From the NCBI RefSeq assembly GCF_002096335.1, contig NZ_NCUW01000030.1:496001-560000 (forward strand): DNA of 64,000 nucleotides. The letters are read 5' to 3'. The notes under the pieces are model-generated. The model did not search any database. It worked only from the letters and a program-made list of their open reading frames with translations, and had not been told where the DNA came from. Positions 36,010-45,990 of the stretch are shown here, piece after piece. Position 1 is the first letter of the stretch. Each line of letters opens with the position of its first letter. This DNA comes from Streptococcus oralis subsp. dentisani (GTDB lineage Bacteria > Bacillota > Bacilli > Lactobacillales > Streptococcaceae). The translations under genes and the position numbers were made by a program.

Positions 36010-36813
36010 CTAACCAAAGTGTCCTGTTACATAGTCATTGGTTGACTGTAACTTAGCATTTTGGAAAATATTGGATGTCTTATCATACTCAATCAAATCG
36101 CCCAAGTAGAAAAATCCAGTGTAGTCACTTGCACGGGCAGCCTGCTGCATACTGTGGGTAACGATAATGATGGTAAAATCCTTCTTCAATTCCAACATGG
36201 TTTCTTCCAGCTGGGCTGTCGCAATTGGATCCAAGGCTGACGCTGGCTCATCCATCAAGAGGATATCTGGTTTAACAGAGATAGCTCGCGCGATACAAAG
36301 CCGTTGCTGTTGGCCTCCAGACAGGGTCAAGGCTGACTTGTGCAAATCATCTTTGACCTGGTCCCAAAGGGCAGCTTGACGTAGAGAGGTTTCGACAATT
36401 TCATCAAGGACTTTCTTGTCCTTAACTCCTGCACGTTCATGGGCAAAAGTGATGTTACGGTAGATAGACTTGGCAAATGGATTTGGCCGTTGGAAGACCA
36501 TTCCGATGTGCTTGCGCATCTCATATACATTGATTTCTGGACGGTTGACATCAATCCCTTGATAGAGGATTTGACCAGTTACCTTAGCGATGTCAATGGT
36601 ATCATTCATCCGATTGAGACTGCGAAGGTAGGTTGATTTCCCAGATCCAGATGGACCAATTAAGGCTGTAATTTTATTTTTTTCAAATTGCATATCGATG
36701 CCCTTGATGGATTCATTTTTACCATAGTAAACATGTAAATCCTTGGTTGAGAGGGCCACTTTTTCTTCAGGGAAGGTGATGATATGCTTTTCATCCCAGT
36801 TATATTTTGACAT
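36010..36813 (-). CDS. pstB: Phosphate ABC transporter ATPase (first copy)
   Basis: A 267-residue PstB with a 15-20 residue N-terminal extension. Walker [11 protein letters not shown]-loop [38 protein letters not shown] and H-loop IIVTHSMQQAARASDY are all intact. It lies 10 bases after pstA and 12 before the second pstB. With PstA and PstC it drives high-affinity phosphate uptake. Confidence 0.95.
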   Translation of the reverse strand: MSKYNWDEKHIITFPEEKVALSTKDLHVYYGKNESIKGIDMQFEKNKITALIGPSGSGKSTYLRSLNRMNDTIDIAKVTGQILYQGIDVNRPEINVYEMRKHIGMVFQRPNPFAKSIYRNITFAHERAGVKDKKVLDEIVETSLRQAALWDQVKDDLHKSALTLSGGQQQRLCIARAISVKPDILLMDEPASALDPIATAQLEETMLELKKDFTIIIVTHSMQQAARASDYTGFFYLGDLIEYDKTSNIFQNAKLQSTNDYVTGHFG

Positions 36814-36823
36814 GGCTTCTCCT

Positions 36824-37708
36824 TTAGGCAGCAGTTAATTTCTTGTGTAAATAGCTTCCGAGTTTGCGAGCTCCAAAGTTAAAGATCAAGATAAAGATGA
36901 GGAGCACAGCGGCAGAACCTGCTGATACGATAGTAGCATCAGGAATGGTTCCTTCACTGTTGACCTTCCAGATGTGGACCGCCAAGGTTTCTGCTTGACG
37001 GAAGATCGAGATAGGGCTAGTAACACTGAGGATATTCCAGTTAGACCAGTCAAGGGCTGGAGCAGATTGTCCTGCCGTATAGATAAGAGCGGCGGCCTCA
37101 CCAAAGATACGGCCAGATGCCAAGACAACACCCGTTACGATACCTGGTAGGGCTTCCGGAATAACAACATGAACAACTGTCTCCCAACGAGAAATTCCAA
37201 GAGCCAAGCCAGCCTCACGTTGCGTATGGTGAACGTGTCTCAAACTATCTTCGACATTCCGAGTCATCTGAGGCAGGTTAAAGACCGTTAAGGCCAAGGC
37301 ACCTGAAATGATGGAAAATCCATACTCAAACTGGACTACAAAAATCAAGTAACCAAAGAGACCTACAACGACTGACGGTAGAGAAGACAAAATCTCAATA
37401 CAGGTACGAATAAAATTGGTCACAGGCCCTTTTTTTGCATATTCAGCTAGGAAAATCCCAGCCCCCATAGATAATGGTACAGAGATAATCAAAGTAATGA
37501 CTAAAAGGAAGAAGGAATTATAAAGCTGAATCCCGATACCTCCGCCTGCTTGATAGGAGGAAGATTTCCCAGTCAAGAAGGACCAAGAGATGTGTGGTAA
37601 CCCTCGAACCAGGATATAGAGAATCAAGGACGCCAAGATGGTCACGATGATACCCGAGATGCTATAGAGGACAGCTGTTGCAAGTTTATCTAATTTCTTA
37701 GCGTGCAT
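36824..37708 (-). CDS. pstA: Phosphate ABC permease PstA
   Basis: A 294-residue membrane protein with six helices. The EAA loop is AGLALGISRWETVVHVVIPEA; GGIGIQLYNSFFLLVITL and SLPSVVVGLFGYLIF are characteristic of PstA. Overlaps the end of pstC by 11 bases. Confidence 0.95.
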   Translation of the reverse strand: MHAKKLDKLATAVLYSISGIIVTILASLILYILVRGLPHISWSFLTGKSSSYQAGGGIGIQLYNSFFLLVITLIISVPLSMGAGIFLAEYAKKGPVTNFIRTCIEILSSLPSVVVGLFGYLIFVVQFEYGFSIISGALALTVFNLPQMTRNVEDSLRHVHHTQREAGLALGISRWETVVHVVIPEALPGIVTGVVLASGRIFGEAAALIYTAGQSAPALDWSNWNILSVTSPISIFRQAETLAVHIWKVNSEGTIPDATIVSAGSAAVLLIFILIFNFGARKLGSYLHKKLTAA

Positions 37709-38615
37709 AGTTTTTCTTTCCTCTTTCTTTCGTAATCAATTTAATCACACTGTTAAAGGCCAAACTCATCAAGAGCAATACCAAGGCCAGTGACCAGAGT
37801 ACGTTATTATCAACTGTACCCATGACGGTATTTCCGATACCCATAGTCAAAACAGAAGTCAAAGTCGCAGCTGGTGTTGTTAGCGAAGTTGGGATAACTG
37901 CTGAGTTTCCGACAACCATCTGAATAGCAAGAGCTTCACCAAAGGCACGTGCCATCCCAAAGACTACTGCTGTAAAAATACCTGAACGCGCTGCTTTCAA
38001 GGTCACACGCCAGATGGTTTGCCAACGAGTCGCTCCCATAGCCAAACTGGCTTCACGGTAGTGACGAGGCACAGCACGCAAACTGTCTGTTGTCATAAAG
38101 GTTACAGTAGGTAGGATCATGACAAAGAGAACAAAAATCCCTGACAAGATTCCAAAACCAGTTCCACCAAAGATACTACGAACAAATGGAACCACAACCT
38201 GCAAACCGATAAATCCATAGACAACTGAAGGAATCCCGACGAGGAGTTCAATGGCCGGTTGCAACACTTTTGCACCCTTTGGTGATACTTCTGTCATAAA
38301 GACTGCAGCTCCAATGGCAAAGGGAGTTGCGATGAGGGCTGATAAAATCGTCACAATAAAGGAACCCAAAATCATCGGAAGGGCACCGAATTGTTTCCCA
38401 GAAGGATTCCAAGTTTGTCCAAAGAGGAAATCAAAGATGTTGATCCCATTGACAAAGAAGGTCGACAAGCCTTTCTGCGCTACAAAAATCAAAATCATCG
38501 CCACAATGATGACAATCAAAGAAAGACAAGCGAAGGTCAATCCTTTACCAAACTTCTCAAGACGAGAGTTCTTTGAAGGAGAGAGTAATTTTTTAGATAA
38601 TTCTTCTTGATTCAT
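37698..38615 (-). CDS. pstC: Phosphate ABC permease PstC
   Basis: A 305-residue permease with six helices; WNPSGKQFGALPMILGSFIV and LLVGIPSVVYGFIGL are PstC marks, and the EAA loop is ASLAMGATRWQTIWRVTL. Its ATG shares one base with the pstS stop (TAATG), so translation is coupled. Confidence 0.95.
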   Translation of the reverse strand: MNQEELSKKLLSPSKNSRLEKFGKGLTFACLSLIVIIVAMILIFVAQKGLSTFFVNGINIFDFLFGQTWNPSGKQFGALPMILGSFIVTILSALIATPFAIGAAVFMTEVSPKGAKVLQPAIELLVGIPSVVYGFIGLQVVVPFVRSIFGGTGFGILSGIFVLFVMILPTVTFMTTDSLRAVPRHYREASLAMGATRWQTIWRVTLKAARSGIFTAVVFGMARAFGEALAIQMVVGNSAVIPTSLTTPAATLTSVLTMGIGNTVMGTVDNNVLWSLALVLLLMSLAFNSVIKLITKERGKKNYAR

Positions 38616-39493
38616 TATTGACCTCCTTCTACTGCTGTAACGGTACCTGAAGCATCCTTTTGGACTTTCATTTCATTGATAGAGATATAGCCCATACCCT
38701 TAACAATTCCATTTTGGGCTTCATCTGAAAGGACGAAATTCAGAAATTCAGCAGCTAACTCATTTGGCTGACCAAGTGTGTACATATGTTCATAAGACCA
38801 CAAAGGCCAGTTGTTGGTCGTTACATTTTCAGACGTAGGCTCGTACCCATTCAGTTTCATACTTTTCACTGAGTCATCTACATAGGCAAAAGCAAGATAA
38901 GAAATGGCTCCTGGAGTTTGGGAGACAATTGACTTAACCATCCCATTAGAATCCTGTTCTTGGCTCTGCATAGCTGCTTGACCATTCATTACGACATTGT
39001 CAAAGGTTGCTCGCGAACCAGAACTTGCTGCTCGGTTGATAATCGAAATCGCCAGGTCTTTGCCACCAACCTCTTTCCAGTTGGTCACTTCACCGGTAAA
39101 TATTTTACGAAGTTGCTCAGTTGTGAGATTTTCAACATCTACCTCCTTGTTTACAATCACTGCCAGACCAGCTACTGCAACCTTATGGTCCACAAGCGCT
39201 GAAGCATCAATACCATCTTTTTCCTCAGCAAAAACGTCAGAGTTGCCAATATCAACCGCTCCAGACTGCACTTGTGAGAGTCCTGTTCCAGAACCTCCAC
39301 CTTGAACGTTGACTGTTTTTCCGATATTTTTTGAACCAAATTCGTCAGCTGCGGCTTCGACCAGAGGCTGAAGGGCAGTTGAACCGACGGCTGTCATGGT
39401 TTCTCCACGATCAATCCAGCTTGCACATCCTGCTAGAGAACCTACAAGCAAAAGTGTCGCAAGAGATAGGACAAGCTTCTTTCTTTTTTTCAC
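38615..39493 (-). CDS. pstS: Phosphate-binding lipoprotein PstS
   Basis: A 292-residue phosphate receptor; lipobox LAGC at Cys23. The anion-binding loops are visible: [30 protein letters not shown], and [14 protein letters not shown]. Start codon is GTG at 39493 with AAGGAG 9 bases ahead. First gene of pstSCABB-phoU. This is one of two such systems in pneumococci as I recall; no PnpRS-type regulator genes are nearby. Confidence 0.95.
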   Translation of the reverse strand: MKKRKKLVLSLATLLLVGSLAGCASWIDRGETMTAVGSTALQPLVEAAADEFGSKNIGKTVNVQGGGSGTGLSQVQSGAVDIGNSDVFAEEKDGIDASALVDHKVAVAGLAVIVNKEVDVENLTTEQLRKIFTGEVTNWKEVGGKDLAISIINRAASSGSRATFDNVVMNGQAAMQSQEQDSNGMVKSIVSQTPGAISYLAFAYVDDSVKSMKLNGYEPTSENVTTNNWPLWSYEHMYTLGQPNELAAEFLNFVLSDEAQNGIVKGMGYISINEMKVQKDASGTVTAVEGGQ

Positions 39494-39590
39494 TGTTTTT
39501 CTCCTTGAACATAATGATGAATGCTCTGATTTCTTTCAGTTCCTATCATGCCAATCAGCGATGATAAGATTTGGCTTACGATTTATAGAC

Positions 39591-39613
39591 TGCAGGTCCC
39601 TTGAGGACCAGCA
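39591..39613 (-). promoter_or_regulatory. Hairpin in the pstS leader
   Basis: GGTCC (39595-39599) and GGACC (39605-39609) pair, extended by three outer pairs after a mismatch. It lies in the 210-base gap upstream of pstS. A weak promoter, TATAGT (39675-39670), is upstream. Could be an attenuator or an RNA stabiliser. Confidence 0.45.
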
Positions 39614-39704
39614 AGTTCATCACATAATATAAGTAAAAATGAAAGACTCTCAGAAAAAACCATACTTCCACTATAACATAGAATAGGCTCTTTGACTAGC
39701 TTTT

Positions 39705-41009
39705 TCACTTGAATCTGAGGCCTTTTGGATAATAATTTTTTAAAACATTTCCAGTAACTTTTGCAAAGCCCAGTCCGTTTCCTTGAACAAGAACTTGATA
39801 CCAGCCATTTGGTAGACTTTCTGCTAACGGAACTGTCTCCCCAGCCACATATTTTACAAAGTCCTCATCCTTGATTTCTACCCTTTGTTTCACCTGACTT
39901 GATTTTAAGGCCAATCCCAGAGCAAAGCTTGGTTCGAAGCGTTTCTTCTTAAAAGTACCCAAATGAAGTCCATTTCTAGCAATTTTAAGTTTCCCTAGAT
40001 CAGGTAGCATCTCTGGTAAGAGATAGAGTTGGTCGCCAAAAGTTTGTAGAAGGCCAGTTAGTGATATTTTGAGATGTTTTTGGACAAATTCCTGCCATAA
40101 AGCTAGTTGTTCGCGACTGAGATTGCTCTTACTGACTTTGAATTTGGGTGTTGGATTTTCTCCCTTGAACTGCAAATGGGCAACAAACTGACCTTCTCCC
40201 TTAAAATGGTGAGGGTACATCCGAGCCGTTTCAGGGAGATCAATCCCTGCTACCATGCCATTCACATGCTCGACCGGAAGCAGTTCAAAATCATAAGCAT
40301 CTAGTAACCAGCGAACGATCTCTTCGTTTTCCTCTGGCGCCCAGGTACAGGTCGAATAAACCAGACGACCACCTTCAGCAAGCATGGTGACTGCATCTTC
40401 TAAAATCTCTCTTTGGAGGCTGGCACATTGGCTCGGATAGTCGATGTTCCAATAGTCCATGGCATCTGGTTGTTTACGGAACATCCCTTCACCTGAGCAA
40501 GGGGCATCAAGGACAATCACATCAAAATAGCCTTTAAAAACCTTGGCTAGGCGGTCCGCAGACTCATTGGTCACGACTACGTTTGTCGCTCCAAACCGCT
40601 CCATATTTTCCACCAAAATTTTAGCTCGTTTGCTTGAAATTTCGTTGGAAACAAGGACTCCCTGATTAGCCAGATAAGCTGCCAATTGAGTGGATTTCCC
40701 ACCTGGCGCTGCCGCCAAGTCCAAGACCTTCATACCAGGAAGGGGCTGAGCTACCTGGGCTACCATTTGGGCAGCAGGCTCTTGCGAATAAACGAGGCCT
40801 GTCACGTGCTCTGGTGACTTCCCTGAAACCTTTCCATAATGCCCCCAAGGTGTATGGGGAATGGCATCCGCAAACGATAGCTGACGTTCTTTTAAGGGAT
40901 TAACCCGAAAAGCCGAAACTGCTTCTTGTTTAAAAGAGGCAAGAAAATCTCTTGCCTCATCTTCTAGTATCGCTTCATATTTTTCAACAAATCCTTCTGG
41001 AAATTGCAT
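39705..41009 (-). CDS. rsmF: RsmB/RsmF-type RNA cytosine-C5 methyltransferase
   Basis: A 434-residue SAM-dependent m5C methyltransferase. AAAPGGKSTQLA is the SAM motif, DAPCSGEGMFRK carries the release cysteine and STCTWAPEENE the catalytic one. The C-terminal third (from about 290) is the RsmF-like PUA-type domain, ending NYYPKGLRFK. Probable target is 16S rRNA. It directly abuts the SuhB-like gene, and belongs to the spx-UPF0223-suhB-rsmF unit. Confidence 0.9.
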   Translation of the reverse strand: MQFPEGFVEKYEAILEDEARDFLASFKQEAVSAFRVNPLKERQLSFADAIPHTPWGHYGKVSGKSPEHVTGLVYSQEPAAQMVAQVAQPLPGMKVLDLAAAPGGKSTQLAAYLANQGVLVSNEISSKRAKILVENMERFGATNVVVTNESADRLAKVFKGYFDVIVLDAPCSGEGMFRKQPDAMDYWNIDYPSQCASLQREILEDAVTMLAEGGRLVYSTCTWAPEENEEIVRWLLDAYDFELLPVEHVNGMVAGIDLPETARMYPHHFKGEGQFVAHLQFKGENPTPKFKVSKSNLSREQLALWQEFVQKHLKISLTGLLQTFGDQLYLLPEMLPDLGKLKIARNGLHLGTFKKKRFEPSFALGLALKSSQVKQRVEIKDEDFVKYVAGETVPLAESLPNGWYQVLVQGNGLGFAKVTGNVLKNYYPKGLRFK

Positions 41010-41783
41010 TTAATTGTCTTTCCTTTCATAAATATAGGACTGAATCTCTTCTTGCATCTCGCTTGGCACCAACATGACCGGCTGGCGTGTTTGAAAATCA
41101 ACAGGCTCACCAGAAACTGTAAGAAGACAATAGCCCAGACTTTCCCCTAGGATGCTGGCTGCAGCGTAATCCCATGGTTGCAAGTAGGTGATATAAGTCA
41201 GAAGACGTCCTGATAAAACCTTGGCAAAACTGATGGCCGCACTGCCATAGACACGGACTCCCAATGCTGCTCGGCCCAAATCCGCCAAGCCCCACTCATT
41301 GCTTTCAAACATACCTGAGTTACCGGCAACTAAAAATTCTTGAAGAGATTTCTTTTTAAAAGTCGGTAAGGGCTCATTATTACGACAAGGAGGAAAGACA
41401 CCACCACCATGGTAACAATCACCTTTCATGACATCATAGATGATACCAAATTTGCCCACACCATTCTCAAAGTAGGCCAACATAACAGCAAAATCTTCCT
41501 GCTGAGCGACAAAGTTATTGGTACCGTCAATGGGATCAATTACCCAAACGAAACCTTGTCCAACTGCCGCACGCAAACAGCCTTCTTCTGCACAAATCAA
41601 GTCCTCAGGATAGGAGGACTTGATCCGCTCAACAAGGAGTTCCTGAACTTCCTTATCCAAACGCGTCACCAAGTCGGTAGGTGAAGACTTACGCTCGACC
41701 TGCAAATCTTCTTGCATGTGGGCCAAAATGTAATCTGCAGCTTCCTGTACAATCTGTTTGGCAAATTCAAATTTAGTTTCCAA
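41010..41783 (-). CDS. Inositol monophosphatase family protein (SuhB-like)
   Basis: A 257-residue metal-dependent phosphatase. Metal ligands appear as ICAEEG (about residue 66), [13 protein letters not shown] (about 84-96) and the third aspartate in [12 protein letters not shown]. Substrates may be inositol phosphate, NADP(H) or 3'-phosphoadenosine phosphate. The start is TTG at 41783 inside the UPF0223 3' end (11-base overlap). Same operon as spx. Confidence 0.88.
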   Translation of the reverse strand: METKFEFAKQIVQEAADYILAHMQEDLQVERKSSPTDLVTRLDKEVQELLVERIKSSYPEDLICAEEGCLRAAVGQGFVWVIDPIDGTNNFVAQQEDFAVMLAYFENGVGKFGIIYDVMKGDCYHGGGVFPPCRNNEPLPTFKKKSLQEFLVAGNSGMFESNEWGLADLGRAALGVRVYGSAAISFAKVLSGRLLTYITYLQPWDYAAASILGESLGYCLLTVSGEPVDFQTRQPVMLVPSEMQEEIQSYIYERKDN

Positions 41784-42051
41784 GAGAAATCTTCCCTTCT
41801 CTTTTTTCTTTTGCTAATTGAACTGCATGATAGAAGGAATAACCGCTAGCCGTCTCAAATTCGCGACCTAGCCGCTTTTCTTCGCTTTTGCTTGGAACCA
41901 CAGACTTAAATTTCTTGTAGGAATCTAGCAGTTTTTTTGCTTCTACCTTATCTTCATAGGCAGCTTCAACATCATTAAAAAAAGAAAGCACTGAAGCAAG
42001 TTCTTCAGTGCTCCACGACAAATCTAGTGGGTAACTATACTGTTTGTTCAT
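41773..42051 (-). CDS. UPF0223 family protein
   Basis: A 92-residue helical protein of the UPF0223 (YktA) family; [21 protein letters not shown] and [22 protein letters not shown] are the conserved parts. Structure known, function not. It starts immediately after the spx stop and overlaps the next gene, so the three are translated together. Confidence 0.9.
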   Translation of the reverse strand: MNKQYSYPLDLSWSTEELASVLSFFNDVEAAYEDKVEAKKLLDSYKKFKSVVPSKSEEKRLGREFETASGYSFYHAVQLAKEKREGKISLGN

Positions 42052-42453
42052 CTATCCAATACCAGCTCTCAATGTTGCTTCTTTCAATTCTTGTTTACGG
42101 TAACTACGAGGGAGAAAAGCACGAATCTCATCTTCATTAAAACCGATTTGCATGCGTTTAGTATCTATAATAATTGGGCGACGCAAAAGACTAGGATATT
42201 GCTCAATCAACTGAAGCAACTCCGATACCGAAATACTCTCTACATCAATATCCAATTTTTGAAAAATTTTTGAGCGAGTTGAAATGATGTCATCAGTACC
42301 ATTTTCGGTCAAGGAAAGAATGTGTTGCAATTCTTTTCTTGTTAAAGGACTGGTCATAATATTATGCTCTTGAAAGGGCACCTTATGCGTCTCTAACCAG
42401 GCCTTTGCCTTACGACATGATGTACAGCTCGGTGATAAAAATAGTGTAATCAT
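42052..42453 (-). CDS. spx: Transcriptional regulator Spx
   Basis: A 133-residue ArsC-fold protein that binds the alpha C-terminal domain of RNA polymerase. The redox switch CTSC is at residues 10-13; RRPIIIDTKRMQIGFNEDEI is the conserved core with the RPI motif. Streptococci have two Spx proteins (SpxA1, SpxA2) governing oxidative and cell-wall stress; I think this is the SpxA1 position but cannot prove it. First gene of the unit; TATAAT at 42494-42489. Confidence 0.9.
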   Translation of the reverse strand: MITLFLSPSCTSCRKAKAWLETHKVPFQEHNIMTSPLTRKELQHILSLTENGTDDIISTRSKIFQKLDIDVESISVSELLQLIEQYPSLLRRPIIIDTKRMQIGFNEDEIRAFLPRSYRKQELKEATLRAGIG

Positions 42454-42521
42454 GCTTTTCTCTTCTTTATCTATACTTTGCTATTCTTATTATACAAAAA
42501 AATAAAGCGCTTGACTAGCAA

Positions 42522-42553
42522 TTTCTAGAAAAAAGCCTATTTTTTTCTAGAAA
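42522..42553. repeat. 13-bp inverted repeat
   Basis: TTTCTAGAAAAAA and TTTTTTCTAGAAA flank a 6-base loop, between the spx promoter and the end of the membrane gene. Possibly a terminator for the latter, though the U tract is inside the stem. Confidence 0.6.
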
Positions 42554-42587
42554 AATAGACTGTATGCGAACGAATTACTCAATTCCA

Positions 42588-42627
42588 ATGAAGTTAATTC
42601 ACTCCTCGTAAGAATTTTTAACTTCAT
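42588..42627. repeat. 9-bp inverted repeat with 22-base loop
   Basis: ATGAAGTTA (42588-42596) and TAACTTCAT (42619-42627). The inner TTC / GAA can extend the stem. It lies 24 bases from the end of the membrane gene; no T run. Confidence 0.5.
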
Positions 42628-42650
42628 CTCTGTTTTATCAATGCAATACA

Positions 42651-43271
42651 TTAAAGTATTCTACGACTTTTCAAATAAAGAAAACCAAAGAAACTTTCAT
42701 AGAGTCCAAAGAAGAGAAGGAAAGCATGGAGGAAGAAGGTCTCTGGTAAAATCAGAATCACTGGGTCCTTTGCGGGATCAAAGAGCCAAGTATCATCTCC
42801 CACAAAGAGAATCTGATGAAAAAGAGTAAAAAATTGCTCAAAACCAATCAACACTCCTACAAGCCCAATGATCAGAGGCAATAGTACTAGAGTCAGAATA
42901 CTTTTACGATATAGGGGTAGAAAACCCTTTTTTACAATCTTTTTAACAAAGAAATAGAAACATGGCAGTGTTGCCACAGCCACTAGCTGAACCAAATGAA
43001 AGAGATTCTTCACCACCGCAAAGTGGTGCAGGCCTGCCGCTGACGAACGAAAATCTGGCATCTCTAAGACCTGACTAAAGGGATTGGTCAGGTAATTCAT
43101 CAAGATATGAAAGTTGTACTGAATGGTTTCTGACTTTAGAAAGACACGATCCGTTAAATTCAGCCACTCAATCTCCAAAGGATAGAAAATCCATGCCAGA
43201 TAAATAGTTAAGAGAATAGAAAGGGAGAGGAGAAAGAGCATACTTCCCCAAAAGGTTAGTTTAGTTTTCAT
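42651..43271 (-). CDS. TIGR01906 family integral membrane protein
   Basis: A 206-residue membrane protein with four to five helices, of the streptococcal/lactobacillal TIGR01906 group. Conserved points visible: [20 protein letters not shown] after helix 1 and [20 protein letters not shown] before the last helix (WLFDP is diagnostic). Unknown function. The ATG at 43271 lies within the end of the HAD gene (11-base overlap), a stable gene pair in streptococci. Confidence 0.85.
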   Translation of the reverse strand: MKTKLTFWGSMLFLLSLSILLTIYLAWIFYPLEIEWLNLTDRVFLKSETIQYNFHILMNYLTNPFSQVLEMPDFRSSAAGLHHFAVVKNLFHLVQLVAVATLPCFYFFVKKIVKKGFLPLYRKSILTLVLLPLIIGLVGVLIGFEQFFTLFHQILFVGDDTWLFDPAKDPVILILPETFFLHAFLLFFGLYESFFGFLYLKSRRIL

Positions 43272-44034
43272 CAAAATCCCACTCCGCAAGGCTAGACACC
43301 ACATGAGTTGGTGCGATTGGTAGGTCTGCTACTTCTTCTGCCTTGGTAAAACCTGTCGTCACCAAGAGCGTTGGAATGCCATTGTCAATCCCTGCTCGAA
43401 TATCTGTCAGGTAGTTGTCCCCAACCATGAGCAACTCTTCTCTTTTCAAGCCCAAGTGCTCAACTGCCTTGTCCATAATGATAGCATTTGGTTTCCCGAT
43501 ATAAACTGGTTTCACTCGTGTTGCTACTTCAAGAAGTGTAATTAGTGAACCAGCACCAGGCAAAAGACCACGTTCCGTCGGGATATTGAGGTCAGGGTTG
43601 GTTCCGATAAAGTGAGCCCCCTTTTGAATGGCTAGAGTTGCTGTCGCAAATTTTTCATAGTCGACTTGCCAGTCCAGTCCAACTACCACATAGGCAGGAT
43701 TTTCCTTGTCTTCGACATAACCAGCCGCCTGAATGGCGTCCTTGAGTCCTGCTTCTCCGATGACATAGACTGTCTTTTCCAGTCCCAAGTCATTCATATA
43801 GTCGATGGTTGCCAAAGTCGCTGTGTAAACCGTTGATAGAGGTGTGTTGATATTAAAATTCTGAGCCAACATCTCTTGAACGCTCTCAGGAGTACGAGTT
43901 GTATTGTTGGTTACAAAGAGATAAGGAATTTCTCGCTTTTGCAACTCATGGACAAAAGCCTCTCCTGCCGGAATTCGGTCTTTCCCCTTGTAAATGGTTC
44001 CGTCTAAATCAATTAAATAACCTTTATAAGCCAT
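43261..44034 (-). CDS. HAD-IIA family hydrolase (NagD/YutF-like)
   Basis: A 257-residue phosphatase. Motif I is [13 protein letters not shown] (residues 5-17), motif [11 protein letters not shown], and motif [18 protein letters not shown]; a C2-type cap lies between. TIGR01457 members act on small phosphates such as UMP, GMP or sugar phosphates. AAGGGCG precedes the ATG at 44034. It sits between the thioesterase and membrane genes in one operon. Confidence 0.9.
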   Translation of the reverse strand: MAYKGYLIDLDGTIYKGKDRIPAGEAFVHELQKREIPYLFVTNNTTRTPESVQEMLAQNFNINTPLSTVYTATLATIDYMNDLGLEKTVYVIGEAGLKDAIQAAGYVEDKENPAYVVVGLDWQVDYEKFATATLAIQKGAHFIGTNPDLNIPTERGLLPGAGSLITLLEVATRVKPVYIGKPNAIIMDKAVEHLGLKREELLMVGDNYLTDIRAGIDNGIPTLLVTTGFTKAEEVADLPIAPTHVVSSLAEWDFDEN

Positions 44035-44044
44035 ATCGCCCTTT

Positions 44045-44782
44045 CTAATTGCCTTCAATTTCTTGCCAAGTAATCATAGCTTGGGCATTGATCTCGCCAT
44101 CACTGATAATCTCATGCTTGCTTTCTAATCCCTTGAGTTCATAAGCTGAAGCAATCATGCCACCCGGTCGCACTTCTTTGACATATTTGAGATTGATTTT
44201 CTTTGGAATATACTTGGTCAAAAAGTCTGCTCCCATGACCTCAAAAATCCAATCCAGATATTTGCTATTATTGACATGACCATTCATATCCAAGTCGTAA
44301 AAACGAACATGGTAGTCTTTACTGATTGGATCTTCTAGATTTGCATACTTTGGCCCACGGATGAGTTTTTTATCAAACTCAGACTGGTAAGGCGCAACAA
44401 TCTCAGGCTCGACTCCATGTACTTTCCGACTATCTCGGTCCATGAGAACAAAGGTTGCCATCATGCGAATGATTTCTTGACCTGCTTCATCATAGATAGT
44501 GAAACGGCGATAGCAAAAAAGACGATTGTAAGTCAATGCTTCTGTTTCAATCGTAATCTCCTCAGCAAAGCGAGGCAATCGAACCACGTCAATCTCATAA
44601 TCCGTGATAATCCAGACCAGATTATATTGTTCTAGCATATCCTTGTCGCTAACTCCCAGTTCAATCGACTGCATACCTGATACTTGCAAGGACAGCAAAA
44701 TCACATCTGGAAGTTTGATATGGCCATTCATGTCCGCCATATCAAAAGGAATTTTCATTTTCATTTGATAAGTTAAGCCCAT
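44045..44782 (-). CDS. Acyl-ACP thioesterase
   Basis: A 245-residue double hot-dog protein of the FatA/FatB-like bacterial family. The first hot-dog has [19 protein letters not shown]; the second [20 protein letters not shown] holds the active-site Asn and His. It releases free fatty acids from acyl-ACP and may adjust chain length. GGAG lies 7 bases upstream; it follows hemW after 4 bases. Confidence 0.92.
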   Translation of the reverse strand: MGLTYQMKMKIPFDMADMNGHIKLPDVILLSLQVSGMQSIELGVSDKDMLEQYNLVWIITDYEIDVVRLPRFAEEITIETEALTYNRLFCYRRFTIYDEAGQEIIRMMATFVLMDRDSRKVHGVEPEIVAPYQSEFDKKLIRGPKYANLEDPISKDYHVRFYDLDMNGHVNNSKYLDWIFEVMGADFLTKYIPKKINLKYVKEVRPGGMIASAYELKGLESKHEIISDGEINAQAMITWQEIEGN

Positions 44783-44786
44783 CGTT

Positions 44787-45917
44787 CTACTCCAAAATAA
44801 ATCGTTCTGCTACAGTGTCTCCTAAAAAGAGACCTCTCTTTGTCATTCGGACACGATCACCATCGATCTGCATAAGACCCTGTTGGGTTAAGTCTTTGAC
44901 GATTTCTCCATAAATTCCTTCAAAGGAACGTCCGAATTTTTCCTCAAATCGCGCCATAGAAACCCCAGATTTCTTGCGAAGACCTAGGAACATTTCTTCT
45001 TCCATCTGTTCCCTTTGACTCAGGTGTTCTTCTGTTATCCGAGCATTTCCTGCCTCTACCGCGTTGAGATAGTGGCGGATTGGACCGTGGTTTTTATAGC
45101 GCACCCCGTTCACATAACCTGAAGCACCCGCACCGATACCATAATACTCAGCATTGTCCCAGTACATGAGATTGTGGCGACTTTCAAAGCCAGGCTTAGA
45201 GAAATTGGAAATCTCATAATGCTCAAAACCAGCTCGCTCCAGTTCTGCGATGATGTACTCAAACATCTCCGCTTCTAGTTCCTCCTTGGGCAGGGGCAAT
45301 TTCCCTCGTCTCATGCGGTTCATAAAGACCGTATGGTTTTCCAAAATCAAGCTATAAAGACTCATATGAGGAATATCAAGCGAAATGGCCTTAGCCACAT
45401 TGTCCTTGACCTGAACCATGGTTTGACCTGGAAGAGCATAGATTAGATCGATGGAGATATTGTCAAAACCAGCCAGTTTCAGGCGGTCGATATTCTCATA
45501 AATATCCTTCTCCAAGTGACTACGCCCAATCTTTTTCAGCATTTTATCATCAAAAGTCTGCACTCCTAAGGAAACACGATTGACTGGCGACTGTTTCAAA
45601 ACCGCAATTTTATCCGCGTCTAAGTCTCCTGGATTGGCTTCAATCGTCAACTCTTCCAAGACAGACAAGTCTAGATTTTTAGTCAAGCCATCCATGAGCA
45701 CTTCTAATTGCGAAGCGGACAAAGCCGTTGGCGTCCCACCTCCAATGTAGAGGGTTCGCAACTTTTGGATATCATAAGAACGAAACTCTTCTAGCAGATG
45801 CTCCAAATAACTATCTACTGGTTGATTCTTAATAAACACCTTTGAAAAGTCACAATAATAACAAATCTGTGTGCAAAAGGGAATATGCACATAGGCTGAC
45901 GTTGGTTTTTTCTGCAT
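44787..45917 (-). CDS. hemW: Radical SAM heme chaperone HemW (coproporphyrinogen-oxidase-like)
   Basis: A 376-residue radical SAM protein. The cluster motif CTQICYYCDF (Cys at about 18, 22, 25) has the HemW form, without the extra Cys of true HemN. GGGTPTAL, TIEANPGDLD and YALPGQT follow, and the C-terminal HemN domain ends near FLGDTVAERFILE. Streptococci lack heme synthesis, so a heme-transfer role is inferred from E. coli/Lactococcus HemW. ATG at 45917: no ribosome site, and a TGGTATAAT only 7 bases upstream, so the mRNA is probably leaderless. A longer frame runs to 46163 through a terminator. Confidence 0.92.
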   Translation of the reverse strand: MQKKPTSAYVHIPFCTQICYYCDFSKVFIKNQPVDSYLEHLLEEFRSYDIQKLRTLYIGGGTPTALSASQLEVLMDGLTKNLDLSVLEELTIEANPGDLDADKIAVLKQSPVNRVSLGVQTFDDKMLKKIGRSHLEKDIYENIDRLKLAGFDNISIDLIYALPGQTMVQVKDNVAKAISLDIPHMSLYSLILENHTVFMNRMRRGKLPLPKEELEAEMFEYIIAELERAGFEHYEISNFSKPGFESRHNLMYWDNAEYYGIGAGASGYVNGVRYKNHGPIRHYLNAVEAGNARITEEHLSQREQMEEEMFLGLRKKSGVSMARFEEKFGRSFEGIYGEIVKDLTQQGLMQIDGDRVRMTKRGLFLGDTVAERFILE

Positions 45918-45924
45918 AGTATTT

Positions 45925-45933
45925 ATTATACCA
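45925..45933 (-). promoter_or_regulatory. Extended -10 promoter at the hemW start (leaderless)
   Basis: TGGTATAAT (45933-45925) with only 7 bases to the ATG; transcription should start at or next to the A of the start codon. The -35 is poor. Confidence 0.72.
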
Positions 45934-45958
45934 CAAAGACTGATTTCCAGATAAAAAT

Positions 45959-45985
45959 CACCATCTCCAAAAACCAGAGATGGTG
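45959..45985 (-). terminator. Terminator after hprK-lgt-DUF948-YtxH unit
   Basis: CACCATCTC (45959-45967) pairs with GAGATGGTG (45977-45985); leftward RNA continues AUUUUUA. Confidence 0.9.
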
Positions 45986-45990
45986 ATACC

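Noticed and set aside
35239-36813. Tandem pstB genes as an assembly duplication
   Set aside because: The two differ throughout (252 versus 267 residues, different N-termini and loops); two pstB genes in a pst operon are known in streptococci.
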